Origin: Micromonospora echinospora
GTDB lineage: Bacteria > Actinomycetota > Actinomycetes > Mycobacteriales > Micromonosporaceae
Assembly: GCF_014203425.1 (NCBI RefSeq)
Contig: NZ_JACHJC010000001.1
Location: 558,001 to 622,000, forward strand
Direction of reading: 5' to 3'
Length of the DNA: 64,000 bases
Numbering within the stretch: the stretch's first letter is position 1; each line of letters starts with the position of its first letter. Position numbers and translations under genes: made by a program. The notes under the pieces were generated by a model that was not told where the DNA came from, ran no database searches, and worked only from the letters and a program-made list of their open reading frames with translations. Shown in pieces: positions 58,757 to 64,000 of the stretch.

Positions 58757-59641
58757 TCAGTCGTGGCGGTGACGCACGATGTAGTCGATATGGCGGATGG
58801 TGTCCCGCCGGTCGTGTTCGCTGATCGAGTCCCACAGGTCCGCCAGCCAGTAGAGCGATACGGACAGCATCCACGCCCACCCGCGTACCCAGGTCGCCTC
58901 GTCGAACCCGAGCGCCTTACGGTAGGCGGCTCGCGCGCGGGCGTCGAACAGGCTCCAGCCGGGTCGTACCTCGACGGCCGGATCGCCGCGGCCGAGACCG
59001 CCGAAGTCGATCACCCCGGTGAGCCTGCCCTGATCGACCAGCAGGTTGCCCGCCAGGAGATCACCGTGCAGCCACACCGGCGGTCCGGGCCACTCGTCCG
59101 CCGCCATCGCCTCGTCCCACGCGGCGGTCACCGCCCGGCCGTCGATCCGGTCGCCCAGCGCCGCGATCGACCGGCGGGTCAGTTCGTCGCGCTGCACCAG
59201 GGGTACGCCGCGCTGGATGCCCTCCTTGACCGGCCCGTCCATCGGGTCGATCGCGATCATCGCCCGTACGAAGCCGGCGAGGTCGACGGCGAGGTCGACG
59301 TGGTCCTGCCCGGCTTGCGGGTTGCGCCCGTCGAGCCACGGGACGACGGTCCACGGCCACTGATAGTCCCCGCCCGGTCGGCCGACCGCGACCGGCACTG
59401 GCACCGGCACCGGGAGATGGGGCGCGAGCCGCGGCAGCCAGGTCGCGTCGGTAGCCACCTGGTCGACCGCCCACGGTGCCCGCGGCAGCCGTGCCGTCAG
59501 GGAATCGCCCAGCCGGAACAGCGCGTTGTCGGTGCCGTTCAGCGGCTGCGGCACGATCGGCAGGTCCGACCATTCGGGGAACTGCTCGCCGATCAGGGCG
59601 CGTACCTGCTCCACAGTGACGACGATCTCTCCAGGGCGCAT
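58757..59641 (-). CDS. Aminoglycoside-phosphotransferase-fold kinase
   Basis: 294 residues. The kinase core has WLHGDLLAGNLLVDQGRLTGVIDFGG, combining the HGDxxxxN Brenner-like catalytic loop with the metal-binding Asp of IDFG. The N terminus contains LNGTDNALFRLGDSLTARLPR and VPWLDGRNPQ. Similar proteins phosphorylate macrolides, choline or sugars; the substrate is unknown. It is divergent from the SnoaL-like gene. Confidence 0.85.
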   Translation of the reverse strand: MRPGEIVVTVEQVRALIGEQFPEWSDLPIVPQPLNGTDNALFRLGDSLTARLPRAPWAVDQVATDATWLPRLAPHLPVPVPVPVAVGRPGGDYQWPWTVVPWLDGRNPQAGQDHVDLAVDLAGFVRAMIAIDPMDGPVKEGIQRGVPLVQRDELTRRSIAALGDRIDGRAVTAAWDEAMAADEWPGPPVWLHGDLLAGNLLVDQGRLTGVIDFGGLGRGDPAVEVRPGWSLFDARARAAYRKALGFDEATWVRGWAWMLSVSLYWLADLWDSISEHDRRDTIRHIDYIVRHRHD

Positions 59642-59737
59642 CGGCGCGAACGTAGGACCCGCCGGATCACCCCGTCAATCGAATTCGCAGCCTGCCGCGT
59701 CGTGGATCGGCCATCGCCCGGACGTGACCCTGATCAT

Positions 59738-59789
59738 GAACCGATCGGTACAGAACCCTGCTACGGTTGGCTCAGAACCGAGCGGTACA
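59738..59789. promoter_or_regulatory. Pair of 15-bp operator-like repeats
   Basis: GAACCGATCGGTACA (59738-59752) and GAACCGAGCGGTACA (59775-59789) lie 37 bp apart. The core ACCGATCGGT in the first is a perfect palindrome. They sit in the gap between the divergent kinase and SnoaL genes. Confidence 0.55.
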
Positions 59790-59865
59790 AAATATGGACA
59801 TGGATCGCTCGGCCACCGCCGGCCCGTGGACGCGGTCCGGCACCAGCAGATGGGAACGAACGATC

Positions 59866-60291
59866 ATGAGCGCCACTGCCACCAACACCGAAGCGGGCAT
59901 GTCCACTCAGGAAGTCCGCGATTTCTACCTGCGGTACGTCGATCTGGCGAACAAGCGGGAGTTCGACCGCATGGCCGACTTCGCCCACGAAGAGGTGGTC
60001 ATGAACGGCACGCCGGTCAGGATGGCGGACATGGTGGCCGAGTTCTACAAGCACGTCGAGGCGGTGCCGGATCTCCACTGGGAGATCCAGGATGTCGTCG
60101 TCGAGGGCGACCGGATCGCCGCCCGCCTCGTCGATACCGGCACGCCTGTCAAGGAGTGGAACGGTCTGGCCCCTACCGGCGCCTCGGTCTCGTTCGTCGA
60201 GACCGCCTTCTACCGGCTCCAGGACGGCAAGTTCAAGTACATGTCGTACCTGATGGACACCGACTCGGTGCGGCGGCAGCTCGCTGGCTGA
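59866..60291 (+). CDS. SnoaL-like polyketide cyclase / ester cyclase family protein
   Basis: 141 residues from ATG 59866. STQEVRDFYLRYVDLANKREFDRMADFAHEEVVMNGTP is the start of a cone-shaped alpha+beta barrel, and the rest alternates strands typical of SnoaL/NTF2-like folds. Catalytic residues cannot be assigned. It probably stands alone between a divergent kinase and a convergent surface protein. Confidence 0.75.
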   Translation: MSATATNTEAGMSTQEVRDFYLRYVDLANKREFDRMADFAHEEVVMNGTPVRMADMVAEFYKHVEAVPDLHWEIQDVVVEGDRIAARLVDTGTPVKEWNGLAPTGASVSFVETAFYRLQDGKFKYMSYLMDTDSVRRQLAG

Positions 60292-60311
60292 CGGGGGAAT
60301 CCGGAAAACGC

Positions 60312-60350
60312 GGCGCGCCCAGCCCGATGAGGCATCGAGCTGGGCGCGCC
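60312..60350. terminator. Hairpin between convergent SnoaL-like and LPXTG genes
   Basis: GGCGCGCCCAGC (60312-60323) pairs with GCTGGGCGCGCC (60339-60350), a 12-bp stem. On the minus strand a TTTT follows, so it is the better terminator for the LPXTG gene. Confidence 0.7.
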
Positions 60351-60357
60351 CAGGGAA

Positions 60358-61086
60358 CTATGCGACGAAGCGGGAACGACGCCGGCGTCCGATGACGTAG
60401 CTCGCGCCACCGAGGAGCAGCAGCGCCCCGCCGATGCCGGCCACGGTCGCGGTGTCGGCACCGGTCACCGGCAGCCCGCCACCGTCGCCGCCGGGCGCGC
60501 CCACGCTGGCGGAGGGGGTGACGGGCGGAACGACTGTCGACGCGGCGCTGGGCGTCGCGGTCGGCGTGGTCGTGGGCTGAGACGGCGTCGGAGTCGCCGT
60601 CGGCTGGGACGCGCAGTCGAGCGCACGAGCCTCGTACAGGCCGTTGTTCAGGTAGGCGAGGTAGGCCTCGACGGACGGGCTGTCGAGCACCTTCTGCGCG
60701 GCGGCCAGCACGTTGGGGCCGGCGCCCGTCATCGTCTGGCCGATCGAGACGCGCAGAGCCGTCGCCCAGCGATTCGGCAGGTTCTTGAGATATGCGCGAA
60801 GGTCGTCCGAGGTGCCCTTCAGTCGCTCCTCGATCTCGCCCGGCAGAACGGGCAACGATTCGGCCTGCGCCTCGGCCAGCAGCCGGTACGCCAGCAGCCG
60901 CAGTTCGGAAACGGTGGCCGTGTCCAGGTCGATGGTGACAAGCTCGCGGAAATCCTTGTACACCTTGCGTTCGACCGTCTGGCAGGACTCGTTGAGCCCG
61001 GGCGCTGCGGTCTGCGCCACCGCAGGCGCCGCCGGAATCACAAAGGCCAGCGCCACCAGGGCACCGGCCGGAATCTTCCATTGCAT
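60358..61086 (-). CDS. Surface protein with ALF-like repeats and LPXTG anchor
   Basis: 242 residues. A signal peptide (1-25, WKIPAGALVALAFVIPAAPAVA) precedes a helical domain with LRAYLKNLPNRW and GAGPNVLAAAQKVLDSPSVEAYLAYL, resembling ALF repeats of actinobacterial surface proteins. A Thr/Pro/Ser-rich stalk follows. LPVTG near residues 205-209, a hydrophobic segment and RRRRSR form a sortase-sorting signal. No sortase gene is in the window, so anchoring depends on one elsewhere. Function unknown. Confidence 0.88.
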   Translation of the reverse strand: MQWKIPAGALVALAFVIPAAPAVAQTAAPGLNESCQTVERKVYKDFRELVTIDLDTATVSELRLLAYRLLAEAQAESLPVLPGEIEERLKGTSDDLRAYLKNLPNRWATALRVSIGQTMTGAGPNVLAAAQKVLDSPSVEAYLAYLNNGLYEARALDCASQPTATPTPSQPTTTPTATPSAASTVVPPVTPSASVGAPGGDGGGLPVTGADTATVAGIGGALLLLGGASYVIGRRRRSRFVA

Positions 61087-61185
61087 GTGGACTTTCCTCC
61101 CCGTAGATCAAAACATGGAGATGTTACCGGCGTCTGTCCGAAACGCAAGGGGCATTGATGTGGTCGGGGCGTGCGCAGAATTGCG

Positions 61186-61734
61186 CTAACGGCGCAGTCG
61201 ATCAACCGCCTCTTTTATCGCCGCGACCCGGCTCACCAGCGGGCCGGCCGGCACGTCGGCGAGGTCGAATCCGGCCTCGCGATAGGTCAGCTCGTGGATT
61301 CGCTCGAAGACGAGTGATTCCTCGAACGTGATCCGGCGAGCGGCTGTCGCCTCGACGAAACCCTGATGGCGTACGAAGAAAACGGTCCGCTCGTGGTGGC
61401 GATTCGCCGTCATGCCCTCGATTTCGTCGAGCAGCGCGGGCGGTGCGGCCAGCCCCAGATAGCGGCACAGCGCCAGCGTGCAGACGGGCGAACGGTCGTG
61501 GAAGACGACCCCGCCGGTGTTCGCCGCGGCCCGGCGACGGCGCTCCCGCTGAAGGTCCAGCACCCGGTCGGCGAAGCCCGGCTCGCGCCACGGCTCCGGT
61601 CGTCCGAGCGCCTGGTGAAGCGCGATCACGTCGGTCGCGGCCTCCTCCACGACGGGATATCCGTCGATCTCCAGGTGTCGGAGGATCGCTGTCTTACCGG
61701 AGCCGGGGGTGCCGGTGAGGATGTATCCGGGCAT
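61186..61734 (-). CDS. P-loop NTPase (AAA-like ATPase)
   Basis: 182 residues from ATG 61734 with GGAGG upstream. GTPGSGKTAILRHLE is a Walker A motif at residues 8-15, and VFHDRSPVCTLAL gives a Walker-B-like acidic position. VFFVRHQGFVEATAARRI is a late sensor-like stretch. It resembles predicted small-molecule kinases. It is divergent from the ArsR regulator. Confidence 0.8.
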   Translation of the reverse strand: MPGYILTGTPGSGKTAILRHLEIDGYPVVEEAATDVIALHQALGRPEPWREPGFADRVLDLQRERRRRAAANTGGVVFHDRSPVCTLALCRYLGLAAPPALLDEIEGMTANRHHERTVFFVRHQGFVEATAARRITFEESLVFERIHELTYREAGFDLADVPAGPLVSRVAAIKEAVDRLRR

Positions 61735-61766
61735 GACGTCCTCCGAGTGGCCGAGCAACAAACTTG

Positions 61767-61790
61767 ATAGGCAAGCCATCACTTGCCTAT
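61767..61790. promoter_or_regulatory. ArsR-type operator, 9-bp perfect inverted repeat
   Basis: ATAGGCAAG (61767-61775) and CTTGCCTAT (61782-61790) are exact reverse complements with a 6-bp spacer. The right arm overlaps the ATG at 61789. Confidence 0.75.
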
Positions 61791-62094
61791 GGTGGGTGAC
61801 GTGGGCGATCTGTACCAGGCGCTGGCCGACCACACCCGCCGCCTGATCCTCGACGAGCTGACCGAGCGCGACGGTCAGACGCTGTTCGAGATCTGCGGGC
61901 GGCTGGCCACGAAACACAGGGTCGGTTCGTCCCGGCAGGCGATCTCCCAGCACCTCGACGTCCTGGAGGCCGCCGGCCTGGTCGTCACGCGGCGGCAGGG
62001 TCGCTACAAGTTCCACCACCTCGACACCCGGCCGCTGCGGGCCGTCACCGAGCGATGGCTCAGGTCCGCCGCACCCACTCAGGAGAACCCATGA
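61789..62094 (+). CDS. ArsR-family transcriptional regulator
   Basis: 101 residues from ATG 61789; a GTG at 61801 would give 97 and avoids the operator overlap. The winged helix shows LYQALADHTRRLILDELTERDGQTLFEICGRL and SRQAISQHLDVLEAAGLVVTRRQGRYKFHHLD. There are no metal-binding cysteines in the usual motif. The stop overlaps the glyoxalase start by 4 bp. Confidence 0.88.
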   Translation: MVGDVGDLYQALADHTRRLILDELTERDGQTLFEICGRLATKHRVGSSRQAISQHLDVLEAAGLVVTRRQGRYKFHHLDTRPLRAVTERWLRSAAPTQENP

Positions 62095-62477
62095 GAATCA
62101 ACCTCACCAGCGTGTACGTCGACGACCAGGACAAGGCCCTGCGCTTTTACACCGAGGTGCTGGGCTTCGTACCGAAGACCGACGTGCCGACCGGGGAGTA
62201 CCGCTGGCTCACAGTTGTCTCGCCGGACGCCCCGGACGGCGTGGAGCTGCTGCTGGAACCCGACGCCCACCCGGCCGCCAAGGCGTTCAAGGAGGCGCTC
62301 GCGGCCGACGGCATTCCGCTGACGCAGTTCGCGGTGGACGACGTGGCAGCCGAGCACGACCGGCTGCGCAGCCTCGGCGTGCTGTTCACCCAGGAGCCGG
62401 TCGACATGGGCCCGGTGACCACAGCGGTGTTCGACGACACCTGCGGCAACCTGATCCAGATCGCACAGTACCGGTAG
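62091..62477 (+). CDS. VOC/glyoxalase-family protein
   Basis: 128 residues from ATG 62091 with AGGAG upstream. INLTSVYVDDQDKALRFYTEVLGF and FAVDDVAAEHDRLRSLG are typical of the vicinal oxygen chelate fold. It pairs in operon with the ArsR-type regulator, a common arrangement. Substrate unknown. Confidence 0.88.
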   Translation: MRINLTSVYVDDQDKALRFYTEVLGFVPKTDVPTGEYRWLTVVSPDAPDGVELLLEPDAHPAAKAFKEALAADGIPLTQFAVDDVAAEHDRLRSLGVLFTQEPVDMGPVTTAVFDDTCGNLIQIAQYR

Positions 62478-62530
62478 TGGGGCGCTGACTCCGCGCGGAA
62501 TTGCTGGACACGATCGGTCACCCTGGCGGC

Positions 62531-63211
62531 ATGACGGTGTGGCAGCGCCCGTACTCGCTGGACCTGACCACCTCCGGCTCCATGGTCGTGGGGGGTATTG
62601 CGGTCGGCTACTTCGTGCTCATCGTGTTCGGGGTCCGCAGCGGCAGGCTCCTGGAACGGGAGGCGGTGGTCCTCGGAGTGTGGAACGCCGGCGTCCTCGC
62701 CGTCGCGGTCCGCCGCGCGATGCTCGGCGTCTGGGTGAGCCCTGTCGGCGTCCGTTCCCGCTCGCTGCTCCGCACGACCACAGTGCCGTGGGCGTCGGTT
62801 GCGGAGATCCACAGCGGTACGGGCTCGATAGTGGGCCTGGACATGGGACGCGACGCGATCGTTATCGAGCGGATCGACGGCACGCCGGTGCAGACGCCGA
62901 TCCAGTCCGGCGCCATCGTCCGGCCGTTCCGCCTGGAGCTGTTCCGGCTGGTCACCTGGCCGGAACACTACGACGAGATCCTCGCGACCCTGCGGGAGTG
63001 TCACCGCAATGCCCGGCCGCCGGAGCAGCGCGCGGCGGCGAACCCGGCGCCGGATCCGGTCCGCGCCGACCGTCCGGACCGGACCCGGCCGCCGGCTCCG
63101 AGCGCCGGGCGGCGGCGTGACATCCACGCGCTGACCCGGCAGTACGAGCGCGGGGTGCTGACCGACGCCGAGTACGCGGCCGAGTTGGCGCGGCTGCGGG
63201 GTGGCGAGTAG
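62531..63211 (+). CDS. Membrane-associated PH-like protein with C-terminal SHOCT domain
   Basis: 226 residues from ATG 62531. One or two hydrophobic segments near 20-65 precede a beta-rich stretch (WVSPVGVRSRSLLRTTTVPWASVAEIH) that is like a bacterial PH domain. The C-terminal DIHALTRQYERGVLTDAEYAAELARL is a SHOCT motif. Function unknown. Confidence 0.75.
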   Translation: MTVWQRPYSLDLTTSGSMVVGGIAVGYFVLIVFGVRSGRLLEREAVVLGVWNAGVLAVAVRRAMLGVWVSPVGVRSRSLLRTTTVPWASVAEIHSGTGSIVGLDMGRDAIVIERIDGTPVQTPIQSGAIVRPFRLELFRLVTWPEHYDEILATLRECHRNARPPEQRAAANPAPDPVRADRPDRTRPPAPSAGRRRDIHALTRQYERGVLTDAEYAAELARLRGGE

Positions 63212-63214
63212 GCG

Positions 63215-63805
63215 TCAGCCGAGCCGGTCGAGCAGTTCGCGGCTGCGGCTCACCACCAGCGCGGTCGCCTCGGCGTCGTACGAGGGCAGCGAGCTGTCGG
63301 TGAACAGGTGCCGGTCGCCGGGGTAGACGTACAGCTCGCCGCGTTCGGGGCCGACGATCGACACCAGTTCGCGGGCGGCGTCCACGTCGCCTTCCAGCCC
63401 GAAGAACGGGTCCCCCTCCATGCCGTGCACCTGTACCGTCACGCCGTCGGGCCAGGGGCCGATCGCCCACTCACCGGTGACCGGCAGACAGGCTTCGTAG
63501 AGCAGGGCGGCCCGGGCGCCGGGCCGGGTCTGGGCGAGCCGCTGGGCGATGGCGGCGCCCCAGGAGACACCCGCGTGGACGAGACCGGCCGGCAGGTCGG
63601 CGACGACAGCGTCGGCGCGCTGGTCGAGGACGTCCCCGCCGATGCGCTTGACCAGCGCGGAGCCGTCCTCGATGGTGGCCGGCCGTTCGCCGTCGAATAA
63701 GTCCGGGGTGTGCACGGTGTGCCCACCGGCGCGCAGGGAGTCGGCGAGGGCGCGTACGCCGTCGGTGAGCCCTTGAATGTGGTGGAAGAGCACGATCTCG
63801 GCCAT
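63215..63805 (-). CDS. Dienelactone-hydrolase-family alpha/beta hydrolase
   Basis: 196 residues from ATG 63805; GTG 63808 is one codon earlier. AEIVLFHHIQGLTDGVRALADSLRAGGHTVHTPDLF begins the fold. The nucleophile elbow reads GVSWG, with Ser in place of the Cys usual in dienelactone hydrolase; an acid in HGMEGDPFF and His in YPGDRHLF complete a triad. The substrate is unknown. It is divergent from the regulator that starts at 63871. Confidence 0.85.
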   Translation of the reverse strand: MAEIVLFHHIQGLTDGVRALADSLRAGGHTVHTPDLFDGERPATIEDGSALVKRIGGDVLDQRADAVVADLPAGLVHAGVSWGAAIAQRLAQTRPGARAALLYEACLPVTGEWAIGPWPDGVTVQVHGMEGDPFFGLEGDVDAARELVSIVGPERGELYVYPGDRHLFTDSSLPSYDAEATALVVSRSRELLDRLG

Positions 63806-63870
63806 CACTACACTCCTGAGTTGTCAGACCAGAGTTGTCGAACGAACCAGAATCTTAGAACGGTCGAGAA

Positions 63871-64000
63871 ATGTCGGTCAATCAGCGGATCCCGGACTAC
63901 GACCTCGAGGACCTGCTCGTGGTCACCGCCCCGGAGCAGTTGCGCGCGCTCGCCGACCCGCTGCGGAGCACGCTCCTGGAGCTGCTTCTGGAACGCGCCG
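63871..64000 (+). CDS. Winged-helix regulator, 5' part
   Basis: 43 residues are visible before the window ends; the frame stays open. PDYDLEDLLVVTAPEQLRALADPLRSTLLELLLERA is typical of an ArsR-type helix-turn-helix protein. ATG 63871. It faces the hydrolase gene, which it may control. Confidence 0.75.
   Translation, partial: MSVNQRIPDYDLEDLLVVTAPEQLRALADPLRSTLLELLLERA

Noticed and set aside
63818..63839. GAGTTGTC direct repeat between the hydrolase and regulator genes
   Set aside because: Two 8-bp copies 14 bp apart are suggestive of a regulator site, but too short and not palindromic enough to report as an operator.
55723..64000. Integrated element after tRNA-Ala
   Set aside because: The accessory-looking genes could suggest an island, but I see no integrase, no second copy of the tRNA 3' end, and no direct-repeat boundary in the window.

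Overview
The window is a contiguous piece of a GC-rich actinobacterial chromosome centred on the replication origin. GC content is very high, GTG starts are common, and a Streptomyces-type parS palindrome, an oriC rich in TTGTCCACA-type DnaA boxes, and family composition all point to Micromonosporaceae, most likely Micromonospora or a close relative. The species is not determined from sequence alone.

Layout. (1) 1-10.1 kb: 3' end of an endonuclease IV gene, two GT-C-type membrane proteins, the bifunctional penicillin-binding protein ponA, a DUF5318 zinc-ribbon protein, and a PadR-ino1 pair. This resembles the mycobacterial Rv0046c-Rv0051 neighbourhood. (2) 10.1-16.5 kb: a more variable segment with ogt, an ECF sigma factor with a membrane beta-propeller partner, an NfeD-flotillin pair, and a secreted subtilase carrying six fascin-like repeats. 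(3) 16.6-27.3 kb: pcnA, then murJ, a separate pseudokinase gene, sigM with a probable anti-sigma gene, trxB, trxA, a cwlM-like amidase and a GNAT gene. This block ties lipid II export, its phospho-regulation and disulphide redox control together. (4) 27.5-30.8 kb: an aminotransferase, a D-Ala-D-Ala ligase family gene and a HIT-like gene. (5) 30.8-39.3 kb: a non-coding stretch with parS and DnaA boxes, then the leftward genes rpmH-rnpA-yidD-yidC-jag-rsmG-parA-parB. (6) 39.3-55.7 kb: dnaA, oriC, dnaN, gnd, recF, a DciA-like gene, a small divergent MarR locus, gyrB, gyrA with a 420-residue intein, a DUF3566 gene, tRNA-Ile, a DLW-39 peptide and tRNA-Ala. (7) 55.7-64 kb: an accessory flank of short, often divergent genes with nearby operators. 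It holds an FMN reductase, MerR, an erythromycin-esterase-like gene, a RibD-like reductase, an APH-fold kinase, a SnoaL protein, an LPXTG surface protein, a P-loop NTPase, ArsR-glyoxalase, a SHOCT protein, a serine hydrolase and the start of another regulator.

How it works together. DnaA fires oriC (about 42.1-42.6 kb), DnaN and the DciA-like protein support the replisome, gyrase relieves supercoiling, and ParA/ParB act on at least five perfect parS sites between 30.8 and 34.7 kb. DnaA-box clusters also occur outside oriC at 20.05, 30.8 and 50.45 kb, suggesting control or titration sites. The murJ-pseudokinase-cwlM group and ponA link peptidoglycan growth to the same chromosomal region.

Most notable observations: the GyrA intein directly after the catalytic tyrosine; the pseudokinase encoded separately from MurJ; a parS site bracketed by convergent perfect DnaA boxes; well-formed operators for PadR, OhrR-like MarR, MerR and ArsR regulators; an erythromycin-esterase-like protein lacking the usual N-terminal catalytic motif; and a long acidic, proline-rich extension on RsmG. 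I found no convincing wholly new multi-gene defence or biosynthetic system; there are no CRISPR arrays, transposases or phage genes.
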